Source: Pleurocapsaceae cyanobacterium CSU_1_1 (GTDB lineage Bacteria; Cyanobacteriota; Cyanobacteriia; Cyanobacteriales; Xenococcaceae). Taken from it: a DNA stretch of 41,504 bases. The stretch is from positions 1 to 41,504 of the forward strand of contig JAAUOU010000032.1 of the NCBI GenBank assembly GCA_012034765.1, written 5' to 3'. Shown one piece after another: positions 8,040-17,550 of the stretch. The position numbers and the translations under genes are program-made. The notes beneath the pieces are model-generated. The model ran no database searches, was not told where the DNA came from, and was given only the letters and a program-made list of their open reading frames with translations. Each line of letters opens with the position of its first letter. The stretch's first letter is position 1.

Positions 8040-9788
8040 ATGGCAAATTCTAGGTTACAAAAATTAGGCAGTTATCTTCGCCCCCATTGGCGAATGGTTT
8101 TATTAGGTACGGTCGCACTTTTAATTGTTAATTTATTGGGGGTTTATATTCCCCTACTGATCAAAGATAGTATTGACCAGCTACAGGGAGAGTTTAGCTT
8201 TAATCAACTCTCGCGCACGGCAATCTGGCTACTGTTGCTCTCAATAATCATGTGGTGTTTTCGGATGTATTCTCGCACCTCGATTTTTGGCATTGGCAGA
8301 CAGGTAGAGTTTGTTCTCAAACAACGAATTTTTCAACATTTGTTAACTATTGAGCCTGGATATTTCGCCAATAATACTTCAGGAGACTTAATCAATCGCG
8401 CCACTAGTGATGTAGATAATATTCGTCGTCTAGTGGGATTTGCCTTATTAAGCTTTATTAATATTATTTTTGCCTACGCCTTTACCCTACCTGTCATGCT
8501 GGGGATTAATGTTCGGTTGACCGTCTTGGCGATCGCCGTATATCCCGTCATGCTGTTTACGGTTCAGTTGTTTAGTGGCAAACTACGACGTTATCAAGAA
8601 GAGATTCAGGTCAAGCTTTCGGATCTTAGTGAGCTAATTCAAGAAGACATGAGCGGGATGGCGCTAATTCGGATTTATGCTCAAGAAAACCAAGAAAGAG
8701 CCGCCTTTAGCCAAAAAAATCAGCAGTTGTTGGCAGCGAATCTTAAATTAGCGCTGGTAAGAAATTTGCTCTTTCCGATCATTGAAGGAATTTCTTATAT
8801 TAGTTTGCTGATTTTGTTGTGGATCGGCACAAAAGCGATCGCCACTGGAGAAATTACTGTAGGAGATTTTATTGCTCTAGTTTTATTTGTGGAACGACTG
8901 GTGTTTCCGACGGCTTTACTTGGCTTTACCATTACCGCCTATCAGCAGGGAGAAATCAGTATCGATCGCGTAGAGGCGGTGACCAAAGCTGAACCCAAAA
9001 TTAAAAATACGGCTAAGGCGATTGTTTTACCTGCCACAGATATAGTAGGAGCAATTACAGCGCACAACTTAACCTATACTTATCCTGGGTCTAATACTCC
9101 TGCTCTTTACGATCTTAACTTTAAGATTGAGCCTGGGGAAACAGTCGCCATTGTTGGTTCAATTGGTTCGGGGAAATCAACCTTAGCTAATGCCATTCCT
9201 CGGCTATTAAACATAGCAGAAGGGGAATTATTTTTAGACAACTGTGACATTACTAAATTAGACTTGGCAAGCCTGCGAAAAGCGATCGCCTATGTGCCTC
9301 AAGACAGCTTTTTGTTTAGCACGACGATTAAGAACAATATTCGCTACGCTGAACCATTAGCAGAAACAGCAGAAGTAGTTCAATCAGCCAAACAAGCCCA
9401 AATTCATCCAGAAATTCTCACCTTTCCCCAAGAATACGATACCTTAGTGGGAGAACGAGGAATTACCCTCTCTGGTGGACAAAGGCAACGGACATCTTTA
9501 GCCAGAGCATTATTAGCTGATGCCAAAGTATTGATTTTGGATGATGCCCTTTCCAGCGTCGATAACGAAACAGCGACCAAAATTCTTAACAATTTATCAC
9601 CGACAACAGCCAAAAAAACCGTTATTTTTATTTCCCACCAACTATCAGCAGCGGCTACTTGCGATCGCATTTTAGTAATGGATCAAGGAAAAATTGTCCA
9701 AAATGGTACTCACGCAAGCTTATTGCAGGAAACAGGACTTTATCAATCCTTGTGGCAACAACATCAGTTAAAAGAAGTGCTGAACTAA
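8040..9788 (+). CDS. ABC exporter, fused membrane and ATPase domains (MsbA/MdlB-like)
   Basis: Half-transporter of 582 residues, expected to act as a dimer. The N-terminal domain (about 15-310) has six membrane helices. The nucleotide-binding domain (about 340-575) shows Walker A GSIGSGKST, the Q-loop in YVPQDSFLFS, the signature LSGGQRQR, Walker B LILDDALSSVD (with D where many have E after the Walker B Asp, so catalytic Glu replacement is possible) and the switch histidine in ISHQLS. The substrate could be lipid, drug or peptide and cannot be read from sequence. It begins about 80 bases after gltA and ends 39 bases before the next gene, so read-through is plausible. Confidence 0.88.
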   Translation: MANSRLQKLGSYLRPHWRMVLLGTVALLIVNLLGVYIPLLIKDSIDQLQGEFSFNQLSRTAIWLLLLSIIMWCFRMYSRTSIFGIGRQVEFVLKQRIFQHLLTIEPGYFANNTSGDLINRATSDVDNIRRLVGFALLSFINIIFAYAFTLPVMLGINVRLTVLAIAVYPVMLFTVQLFSGKLRRYQEEIQVKLSDLSELIQEDMSGMALIRIYAQENQERAAFSQKNQQLLAANLKLALVRNLLFPIIEGISYISLLILLWIGTKAIATGEITVGDFIALVLFVERLVFPTALLGFTITAYQQGEISIDRVEAVTKAEPKIKNTAKAIVLPATDIVGAITAHNLTYTYPGSNTPALYDLNFKIEPGETVAIVGSIGSGKSTLANAIPRLLNIAEGELFLDNCDITKLDLASLRKAIAYVPQDSFLFSTTIKNNIRYAEPLAETAEVVQSAKQAQIHPEILTFPQEYDTLVGERGITLSGGQRQRTSLARALLADAKVLILDDALSSVDNETATKILNNLSPTTAKKTVIFISHQLSAAATCDRILVMDQGKIVQNGTHASLLQETGLYQSLWQQHQLKEVLN

Positions 9789-9827
9789 ATCTTACTCTAG
9801 GAAATATTTGGAGCGAAAAAATAGTTA

Positions 9828-10739
9828 ATGCGATCTGGTTTTGCCGTTATTTATCATCCCGATTATGTTGCGCCACTGCCTGATGCTCATCGTTTTCCCA
9901 TGCCCAAATTTAAAATCCTGCGGGATTTATTAATTAAAGACGGGGTGATTGAGCCAGAGCAGATTTTTACCCCAGAATTACCAGATTTAGACTTAATTCA
10001 GTTAGTTCACACTCCCGAATACGTTCAGGCATATTGCAATGGAACATTAGAACATAAAGCTCAACGACGGATTGGTTTACCTTGGAGTAAAGCCTTGGCT
10101 CATCGAACTCAAATTGCGATCGGCGGGACGATTTTGGCTGCCAAGCTAGCTTTAAACTATGGCTGTGCTTGCAATACGGCTGGGGGAACACATCACGCCT
10201 TTCCTAGCTATGGATCGGGGTTTTGTATCTTTAACGATTTGGCGATCGCTGCTCGCGTTTTACAGCGGCTTGGCTTAGTTAAACAGATTTTGATTATCGA
10301 CTGTGATGTACACCAAGGAGACGGGACAGCCTATATTTTTCAAGACGACAGCAGTGTGTTTACTTTTTCCATGCATTGTGAGGCAAATTTTCCTGGGAGA
10401 AAACAACAGAGCGATCTTGATGTTCCTTTACCCATTGGTTTAGATGACGATGGTTACCTACAGATTTTGGCTAGTTATCTAGGGGATTTATTGAGTGAAG
10501 TCAAGCCAGATTTAGTTTTATTTGATGCAGGAGTAGATACTCATGTCAGCGATCGCTTGGGTAAATTGTCCTTGACTGACTGGGGTATTTATCGACGGGA
10601 AAGAATGGTTTTAAGCACCTGTAAAGCAGGAGGCTATCCTGTAGCTAGCGTGATTGGCGGAGGTTATGGGAAGGATATATCTGCATTGGTATATCGTCAC
10701 TCTTTGCTACATCGTGCAGCTCAAGAAGTTTATCATTAG
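9828..10739 (+). CDS. Histone-deacetylase-fold (AcuC/HdaH-like) zinc hydrolase
   Basis: Class II-like HDAC superfamily member of 303 residues. The active-site signature is clear: GGTHHAFPSYGSGFC carries the catalytic histidine pair, IIDCDVHQGDGTA the first zinc ligands (Asp and His), and DAGVDTH the later Asp; a tyrosine occurs in VIGGGYG near the end. Bacterial members deacetylate acetyl-lysine proteins, polyamines or small acetylated metabolites; the substrate here is unknown. The start MRSGFAVIYHPDYV is family-like. It follows the ABC exporter by 39 bases. Confidence 0.88.
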   Translation: MRSGFAVIYHPDYVAPLPDAHRFPMPKFKILRDLLIKDGVIEPEQIFTPELPDLDLIQLVHTPEYVQAYCNGTLEHKAQRRIGLPWSKALAHRTQIAIGGTILAAKLALNYGCACNTAGGTHHAFPSYGSGFCIFNDLAIAARVLQRLGLVKQILIIDCDVHQGDGTAYIFQDDSSVFTFSMHCEANFPGRKQQSDLDVPLPIGLDDDGYLQILASYLGDLLSEVKPDLVLFDAGVDTHVSDRLGKLSLTDWGIYRRERMVLSTCKAGGYPVASVIGGGYGKDISALVYRHSLLHRAAQEVYH

Positions 10740-10943
10740 GAAAAAGATTGGAGATAGTTCATAGCGAGTAGACTTCTTGACTAACTATCTTTCTTTAACA
10801 AAATTAATCCTAAGAGATTCGGATAATTCCTGCATATTAATCAAAAGTATTCAGACTTCTAGCTACAAAAATACTGCGATCTTCACTATTGAAGCTATGG
10901 CGATCTGTGCTAATCTGCTTTTTACTGTTATATTTTGCCCCGC

Positions 10944-12014
10944 ATGAGTGAAGCTACCGTAGTTAATGGAAATAGCATATCAAACGAAGAAATCGTTGCT
11001 GCTTTAGAAATTCCCGCAGATTTTAATTTTCAGTTGCCCGATCCTGAAGATGAAGAGATTTTAGAAATAGATTTCCGCAGTCAGCTAGATACGATTTGGC
11101 AAATATGCGATCGCTTTGATTTGCAAACAGATATCTGGCGCGGTAGAGTTTTACGTTCAGTTAGAGACAGGGAAAAGAAAGGCGGAGAAGGTAGAGGGGC
11201 AGGTTTTCTCAACTGGCTAAAAGATCGAGAAATTACTAAATCTCAGGCTTATGCTTTGATTCAACTGGCAAACAGCGCCGATACTTTATTGGCTGACGGA
11301 GTGTTAGACGCGGAAAATATCAATAATTTTAGCAAGCGGGCATTTATAGAAACGGCTAAATCTGCCCCAGAAATACAGCAACTTGTGAGTGAGGCTGCAC
11401 AAAAAGGCGATCGCATTACCCGGCGAGAAGTCAAGCAGCTTTCGGATGAGTGGACTGCCATGAGTTCAGAATTACTACCCGATGAGATTAAGGAAAAAGC
11501 AACAGCAGGCATCTTACCCACTCGTCACCTCGCCCCTTTAGTTCGCGAAATGGAAAAGTTACCAGAATCTCATTTAATTGAAATTAAAAAAGAAATTGCC
11601 GAAAGTCCTGATATAGATACGGTCAAGTTAATGACTACTGAGGCAAAAAACCTGGCTAAATACCTCGATGCTGCTGCCCAGGTACAAACCTTGCGGGATA
11701 AGGCAGTAGACATGGAATTAGCCCTAGAAGAAGCCCTGAGACTTGACTGTATTAACACTGCGGCGGATTTAGTTAAGCAAGCCACTACTTTAGAGCAAAC
11801 TGTCGGCAAACTTTATACTACCTGGAAACGCATTAGTAACGTTGCCGATCGCCTATATGTGGAAACGGGAGCATCTAATCCTCATTTGCGATCGCTTTTA
11901 ACCTGTCTTGAATCTCTGACTGGTGAGATTATTGAAGTGCCTCTAGATGAAGAAGGAGAGCAAATTGTCAGACTGAAAATTTTGACTGAAGATTTTGATC
12001 CTAGTAATAATTAA
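10944..12014 (+). CDS. Unrecognised helical protein with a ParB/DUF3102-like segment
   Basis: About 356 residues, acidic at the N-terminus and helical throughout. I could not assign a family. Residues about 85-175 contain FLNWLKDREITKSQAYALIQLA, then FSKRAFIETAKSAPEIQQLV and GDRITRREVKQLSDEW. This resembles the helix-turn-helix arrangement of DUF3102 or ParB-like DNA-binding proteins, in which a replication or partition protein recognises DNA. The C-terminal half (about 225-330) is probably coiled-coil. The ATG at 10944 is preferred over the TTG at 10935. It stands alone, with a 200-base spacer upstream lacking a recognisable signal. DNA binding is inference only. Confidence 0.6.
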   Translation: MSEATVVNGNSISNEEIVAALEIPADFNFQLPDPEDEEILEIDFRSQLDTIWQICDRFDLQTDIWRGRVLRSVRDREKKGGEGRGAGFLNWLKDREITKSQAYALIQLANSADTLLADGVLDAENINNFSKRAFIETAKSAPEIQQLVSEAAQKGDRITRREVKQLSDEWTAMSSELLPDEIKEKATAGILPTRHLAPLVREMEKLPESHLIEIKKEIAESPDIDTVKLMTTEAKNLAKYLDAAAQVQTLRDKAVDMELALEEALRLDCINTAADLVKQATTLEQTVGKLYTTWKRISNVADRLYVETGASNPHLRSLLTCLESLTGEIIEVPLDEEGEQIVRLKILTEDFDPSNN

Positions 12015-12092
12015 TCTTGAGCCGATAATATAGAGATCTCAAATGAGTTCTATAACTATTGATAGATATTGCTGGTTAGTTATTCAATTCGA

Positions 12093-13385
12093 CTACTCAT
12101 TGCTAAGGGGTTTCATAATTACCGCACCATAGGCATCAGGATTAAGATACTTTTGGGCTGCCGTTTGCAAATCTTGAGCCGATACGGACTGAATTTGCTC
12201 AGGATAAGTTAAAGCAGGGGCGAGATCCTGTAGCTGAGAATAGTAGTAACCATAAAGGTTAGCGCGATCGCTGGGACGTTCGTTAGCAAAAATGAAACGA
12301 TTGGCTACTTGAGTACGGATACGCTCAATGTCTTTACTGGCAATTGGCTCGTTTTGAATGGTGCGAATCTGTTGAGCGATCGCCTGTTCTACCGCTTCAA
12401 TGTTTTGGGTCGGTAAAGCAGCGGAGATATAAAATACTCCCTGGTGGGTTTGAGTCATGTTACTAACACCGATCTGATTCACCAAGCCTTTTTCTTCCCG
12501 TAATTCCCTAAATAGGCGAGATACTTTACCCTGCCCTAAGATTACTGCCAGAATGTCTAAAGCATAGGTTTGATCGAGGTTTTCCATACCAGGCACGCGC
12601 CAGGTCATAATTAACCTTGCCTGCTGTAAACTTTCGTCAGTATATTCGTGACGGACTATTTCTGTAAAAGGCGCTTCTGGGGCTACTGAGGGAGTACTAT
12701 TTTTAAGATGCTTATCACGGGCAGTATAATGTTGTTCAAAGCTCTTGGTAACAATCTCAATTAACTGTTCTACAGGGAGATTCCCGACTACGGCTGCGGT
12801 CATAGAATTAGGCTGATACCAAGCACCATGAAAATTGCGCATTTGTGGCGATCGCAAATTTTCAATTACTGATGTAGGCCCTAAGACAGGACGACGATAG
12901 GGCAAGGTTTCAAAACAGGTTTCCATCGAACGAGTAAAGATCCGACGACTAGGGCTGTCTTCAGAACGACGGATTTCTTCTAAAACCACTAGTTTTTCTC
13001 GTTCAAAAGCCTCGTTTTCTAGGCTTGGGTTGAGAAGTACATCAAGCTGTAGAGGTGCTAATTCTGCAAAATCTTGCGGTGCAGTGGTTATATAGTAATG
13101 AGTATAGTCCTGGCTAGTGGCAGCGTTGGTTTCTGCACCTTTTTTCTCGATTAAATGCTCAAATTCGCCAATTTCTAAGTTAGGCGTGCCTTTAAACACC
13201 ATATGCTCTAAAAAATGCGCCATGCCGTTGATTTCGTTGCTTTCTTTTGCTGAACCAACATTAATCCAAACATTGAGGTTAACGGCTTCGACAGGCATTT
13301 GCTCGGCAATAATAGTTAAACCATTATCGAGTTTACATATAGTTGGAGCGTTGAGTTTAGGCTGTTGCGTAAGAATAGAAGTCAT
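12093..13385 (-). CDS. M16 (insulinase-like) zinc peptidase
   Basis: Processing-peptidase-like metalloprotease of about 430 residues. The inverted zinc motif HxxEH is present as HFLEHMVFKGT, and the downstream glutamate lies in the segment around LVVLEEIRRSEDSPSRR. The C-terminal half has the usual inactive-domain pattern (DILAVILGQGKVSRLFRELREEKGL). Cyanobacterial genomes usually carry such proteins, often as tandem pairs; here only one copy is seen. The open frame begins at 13409, but the ATG at 13385 (MTSILTQQPK) gives a more normal N-terminus. It diverges from rsmD. Confidence 0.9.
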   Translation of the reverse strand: MTSILTQQPKLNAPTICKLDNGLTIIAEQMPVEAVNLNVWINVGSAKESNEINGMAHFLEHMVFKGTPNLEIGEFEHLIEKKGAETNAATSQDYTHYYITTAPQDFAELAPLQLDVLLNPSLENEAFEREKLVVLEEIRRSEDSPSRRIFTRSMETCFETLPYRRPVLGPTSVIENLRSPQMRNFHGAWYQPNSMTAAVVGNLPVEQLIEIVTKSFEQHYTARDKHLKNSTPSVAPEAPFTEIVRHEYTDESLQQARLIMTWRVPGMENLDQTYALDILAVILGQGKVSRLFRELREEKGLVNQIGVSNMTQTHQGVFYISAALPTQNIEAVEQAIAQQIRTIQNEPIASKDIERIRTQVANRFIFANERPSDRANLYGYYYSQLQDLAPALTYPEQIQSVSAQDLQTAAQKYLNPDAYGAVIMKPLSNE

Positions 13386-13554
13386 TAAACAATATTTTTG
13401 ACTATACAAGTATATAGAAAACTTATAGTTATTCTAATCATTATTTACCTTGAGATCACTAGTTTATAAATTGCTTTTAGAATCATTTCTGACTGAGTTT
13501 GAGAATTTTCTAAAATTGCAAATGCTCAAAGACTTTGTGATTAAAATTAGTACT

Positions 13555-14091
13555 ATGAGAATTTATGGAAATAGGCAACTGAAAACAGTTCCAGGACAAA
13601 GAACCCGTCCCACCGCCGCTCGGGTAAGAGAAGCTGTATTTAACATTTGGCGCGATCGCCTGATCGGATCTAGCTGGCTGGATTTGTGTGCGGGGAATGG
13701 CTCAATGGGAGCAGAGGCGCTTTGTCGCGGAGCAAGCAGAGTGGTGGGGATTGAACAGTATGGGAAAGCCTGTAAAGTGATTGAGTCGAACTGGCAGCAG
13801 GTGATTCAGGCTGGACAATCCTATGAACTGATTCAGGGAGATGTCTTGCTCAAAATCAAAAAGCTAACTGGACAGCAATTTGACTGGATTTATTTCGATC
13901 CACCCTATGATAGTTATTTATATTTACCTGTCTTAAAAGCGATCGCTGCATTGGAATTAGTTAAAACCGAAGGTGCGATCGCCGTAGAACATAATCCTCA
14001 GCTATGGCAAGCCAAAGAAATACCTGGATTAAAAATCTATCGTACTAAATCCTACGGCAATACCACTATTAGTTACTATGCTGTTAAGTAG
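13555..14091 (+). CDS. rsmD: 16S rRNA (guanine966-N2)-methyltransferase RsmD
   Basis: Rossmann-fold methyltransferase that modifies G966 of 16S rRNA. The N-terminus MRIYGNRQLKTVPGQRTRPT is the RsmD signature, the SAM site is LDLCAGNGSMGAEAL, and the catalytic motif is FDPPYDS. With the ATG at 13555 it has 178 residues, the family size. The frame stays open back to 13450, adding 35 residues (or 11 from the ATG at 13522) that are not family-like, so I chose the later start although no clear ribosome-binding site precedes it. Confidence 0.9.
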   Translation: MRIYGNRQLKTVPGQRTRPTAARVREAVFNIWRDRLIGSSWLDLCAGNGSMGAEALCRGASRVVGIEQYGKACKVIESNWQQVIQAGQSYELIQGDVLLKIKKLTGQQFDWIYFDPPYDSYLYLPVLKAIAALELVKTEGAIAVEHNPQLWQAKEIPGLKIYRTKSYGNTTISYYAVK

Positions 14092-14154
14092 ATAATGTTA
14101 CGCACTGTTTGATCTGTAAAGATTGGGAAAAGTTAAATAGTTAAATAAAAGCTG

Positions 14155-15152
14155 ATGGCAAAGTCTCTTCCAGGTAAGTTAATTGTAAAAACGGGTAAAT
14201 TTGTCTGGACAACCATGTGGCAGATCATGATGTCCCAACTTGCACCACGCAATCAAACAGGGGAGTATTTGCGTCCAGAAAGTCAGTTTAGAAATTATCT
14301 TAGTACTCAGCCAGAAAATCCTGCTCAACCTGCTGCTAATCGCTACCGTTTGTATGTGGGAATGGGCTGTCCTTGGGCGCATCGTGCTTTAGTCACCAGA
14401 GCTTTAAAAGGGTTAGAAACAGCGATCGCTGTCTCGATAGTTTATCCTTCCCCCGACGAGGGTATCTGGGTTTTATCTAAGCCAGAATTAAATTGTCGGA
14501 CTGTCCCCGAACTCTATCAGCTAGCTTGTCCTGGCTACAAAGGGCGATCTACTGTACCAATTTTGTGGGATGACGAGACAAAAACAATTATTAACAACGA
14601 AAGTGCCGAAATTATTGAAATCCTCAATTCTAAGTTCAACCAATTTGCCCAACATCCTGACTTCGATCTTTACCCAGCCCAACAAAAAGAGGAAATAGAC
14701 TCCTGGAACGAGAAAATATATCGTACTGTTAATAACGGTGTCTATCGCTGCGGATTTGCTCAATCTCAACAGGCTTACGATCTTGCTAGTCAAGAATTAT
14801 TGCGACTCTCGATGAAATAGAGCTAGTCTTAGCAACAAAACGTTACCTTTGTGGCGATCGCCCTACTTTAGCAGATGTCAGATTATTTACAACCCTGTTT
14901 CGTTTTGATATCGTCTACTACGGGCTATTCAAATGCAACCTGCGCCGTATAGCTGATTATCAACACATGAGCGGATATCTACGAGATCTATATCAGTTGC
15001 CAGGAGTAGCCAAAACTTGCGATCTTGAAAGCGTCAAACGCGACTACTACGGCAATTTGTTCCCTCTAAACCCAGGTGGAATTATTCCTCTTGGTCCAGA
15101 CCTTGCCAATTTACTACAGCCCCACCACAGAGAAACCATAACAATCAACTAA
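14155..15152 (+). pseudogene. Xi-class glutathione transferase (glutathionyl-hydroquinone reductase), one-base frameshift
   Basis: The first 221 residues match the ECM4/YqjG family, which reduces glutathionyl-hydroquinones with glutathione; the catalytic cysteine is C72 in GMGCPWAHRA. The frame stops at 14818-14820 soon after QELLRLSMK. In the next frame, from 14802 onward, translation continues seamlessly as ATLDEIELVLATKRYLCGDR, the expected all-helical GST C-terminal domain, and runs to the stop at 15150-15152. Adding one T to the TT at 14800-14801 restores a protein of about 332 residues. The lesion is either real or a base-calling error in a T run. A late ATG at 14967 could start only an incomplete domain. 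Confidence 0.85.
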
Positions 15153-15334
15153 CAGAAGCAGAAGACACAGAGGCTGGAGATCTCAACATGCTAAATAGTT
15201 AATTTGTAACTACCCAGAGCGAATGTTCAATACGCGATCGCTTTAGATGATTTAAAAGCTGGAGATCGCCAATTTAGTCAGCTAGAGTTACGTTATCTTA
15301 GAAGATAAGGAAATAATATCTAGATAGAGTAGCC

Positions 15335-17109
15335 ATGAAAAAGTTAGCGCTGCTGTGCCTATTTGTTCTGGGAATTGGATTTGCTCTCTTCAATTTCAAA
15401 GGACTTGCACAACAAGGGGAATTCAACTCAATTATTTTAGATTTTAAAGAAGATGTACCGATCAACAAAATTAGCGAAGAGATTCAAGAGCTTAGGGCAA
15501 AATATAATCAGCAGGTTAATTTAAACAGTTTTTCTCGATCGCCGATCGCATTTATATTATTGAGGGAGACAAGAAGATCCTGAAGGAATTAAAGCGCTCT
15601 TCTCTACGTAAAGATACAGAATATATTGAAGCAAATTACCTATATCACGCCAGTGCTGTTCCTAACGATCCTCAGTATAATCGACAGTGGAACTTTCGAG
15701 ATATTAAGATCGAACAGGCTTGGGATGAAACCAAAGGAGCAGGGGTAACTGTTGCGGTAATTGATACAGGGGTCAGCATCGTACCCGATTTAAAGTCAAC
15801 TAAGTTTGTCCCAGGTTACGATTTTGTTAAAAATAAAGATGATGCCAGTGATGATAATGGACATGGAACTCATGTAGCAGGTACTATCGCTCAATCTACC
15901 AATAATGGCTATGGAGTGGCGGGAATCGCCTATGAGGCTAGCATTATGCCCTTGAAGGTGCTAGCTAGTAGTGGTGGCGGAACGGTTGCTGATATTGCTG
16001 AAGCGATTAAATTTGCAGCGGATAACGGTGCCAATGTAATCAACATGAGCTTGGGTGGTGGCGGTGCTAGCAGCATGATGGAAGAAGCGATTAAATATGC
16101 CCATAATAAAGGTGTTGTCATTGTTGCTGCGGCGGGGAATGAAGGTCGTAATTCAGCGTCTTATCCTGCTCGCTATCCAGATGTGATTAGCGTTGCCGCC
16201 ACTAATCCTGCGGGAGATAAAGCCTCCTATTCCAACTTTGGCGCGGGAGTTGATATTTCGGCTCCTGGAGGTAGTGCTGAGGGTAAAGGTGATAGCGGTA
16301 AGATCATTCAAAATACGATTAATCCTGCAACTGGCGAATCAGTGTTTGTCGGCTTTCCAGGTACTAGCATGGCTGCGCCTCACGTATCTGGGGTAGCTGC
16401 TCTCATTAGATCTACTGGGGTTGATACTCCAGATGAGATTCGAGATATTCTGCTGCAATCTGCTCGTAAAGTTGAGGAAGATCACCTCAATCACTTTGGT
16501 TCAGGACATTTAGATGCTAATGCAGCGGTTCAGTTGGCGCTTAAAGGCAAGATTACCTTTAATGATTTCTTCCGTTGGCTACGAAAAAGTGGTTATCTCA
16601 ACCTTGGCTTCTGGATTGATGGTGGTGCAGTGGCACTATTACCCAAGCTGGCTATGGTACTGGGGTCTTATTTATTGGCTTGGTTTTTACGCAACTATCT
16701 GCCTGTTACCCTTGGTTTAAACAGTGGTCTAATCTTGGGTAGTTCTGGCTTATTTTTCCTTCAGGGACTATATTGGTTTGATTTACCTCAATGGCCGATG
16801 CGTTTATTTGGTAGCTCTTTGCCCGAATTAGGTAATGTGGTGTTTGGCAATGCTAACCTTAATCCGCTGTTTGCCAGCGCATTGATTCCTTTTATCTTGG
16901 TCGCCTTGCTGTTAAATTCCAACCTTAAATGGTTTGCTATTGGCTCTAGTATTGGCGTTGCTGCTTGTTTGGGAGTCAGTGCTTTTGCCGATCCTGGAAT
17001 CTGGCTTTTGGGTAGTGGCGCGATCGCTCGTAGCTATTTGATCGTCAACGCTATGCTCTGTCTGGGTTTGGCATATATAGCTAGCCAAAAAGCTCCTCAG
17101 CGAGTCTAA
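15335..17109 (+). pseudogene. Subtilisin-like (S8) serine protease with multi-pass C-terminus, one-base frameshift
   Basis: The first frame (15335-15583) encodes an N-terminal signal or anchor helix (residues 5-22) and the start of a propeptide. At the T run near 15529-15533 the frame slips. In the new frame, from about 15532, translation reads SIADRIYIIEGDKKILKEL and continues to 17109. The catalytic triad is intact: Asp in VAVIDTGVS, His in DNGHGTHVAGT and Ser in GTSMAAPHVSG. One extra T (six instead of five) restores about 591 residues. After the protease domain come about five hydrophobic segments, an unusual multi-pass tail for a subtilase. If translation started at the internal ATG at 15916, the Asp and His would be lost. 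Confidence 0.85.
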
Positions 17110-17141
17110 ATCAAGGGTCAATTAACTAACAGGTAGACACC

Positions 17142-17147
17142 TATAAT
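17142..17147 (+). promoter_or_regulatory. TATAAT -10 element upstream of the 17202 gene
   Basis: A perfect TATAAT lies 55 bases before the ATG at 17202. No good -35 hexamer sits at the usual distance (17119-17124 is CAATTA), which fits many cyanobacterial promoters but lowers confidence. Confidence 0.4.
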
Positions 17148-17153
17148 TAGGTT

Positions 17154-17178
17154 AAGGGTTTGGTAGTACCAAGCCCTT
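17154..17178 (+). other. Stable hairpin between the protease and the 17202 gene
   Basis: AAGGGTTTGGTA pairs with TACCAAGCCCTT over about eleven pairs with one wobble. No T run follows, so it is not a standard terminator. It would lie in the 5' leader of the 17202 gene if the TATAAT at 17142 is used, or act as a 3' end for the protease transcript. Confidence 0.5.
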
Positions 17179-17201
17179 ATTGATGATCGAGGTAAATAAG
17201 C

Positions 17202-17417
17202 ATGACCGTAATAGGCACAATTGAAAAAAAAGGCTTTGGTTTTGGGACTTGGGCATTAGTAACCGATGATGGTACAACCTACGAATTAAAAGATCCCGTG
17301 TCCGAATTACAGCAAGAAGGTCTTAAAGTAGAAGTTAAGGGCAAGATTCGTAAGGATATTATGACTATAGCGATGATTGGCGCAGTACTAGAAGTGGAAT
17401 CTTACATAGTACTTTAA
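17202..17417 (+). CDS. Small conserved cyanobacterial protein, probable beta-barrel
   Basis: 71 residues. The pattern GTIEKKGFGFGTWALVTDDG, then TYELKDP and VKGKIRKDIMTIAMIGAVLEV looks like a short OB-like beta-barrel and recalls small hypothetical proteins common in cyanobacteria. No catalytic motif, signal peptide or membrane helix is visible. GAGG lies ten to fifteen bases before the ATG at 17202. It is flanked by the broken protease and the chemotaxis operon, with a TATAAT and a hairpin in its upstream region. Function unknown. Confidence 0.7.
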   Translation: MTVIGTIEKKGFGFGTWALVTDDGTTYELKDPVSELQQEGLKVEVKGKIRKDIMTIAMIGAVLEVESYIVL

Positions 17418-17550
17418 ACCTTCTGCCTAAATATTGCGGAGGTATTTCTAGATCTCAATTTAACAAAATGAATGATTATTTCTGATTAAAACTGATCGAT
17501 AATTGGCTTGATTAGGGAATGATAAGACCATTAATTTGATTTTTATCATT

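Noticed and set aside
15153-15334. Short coding-like stretch (QYAIALDDLKAGDR) before the protease
   Set aside because: Only about 30 codons between stops and no recognised family; chance cannot be excluded.
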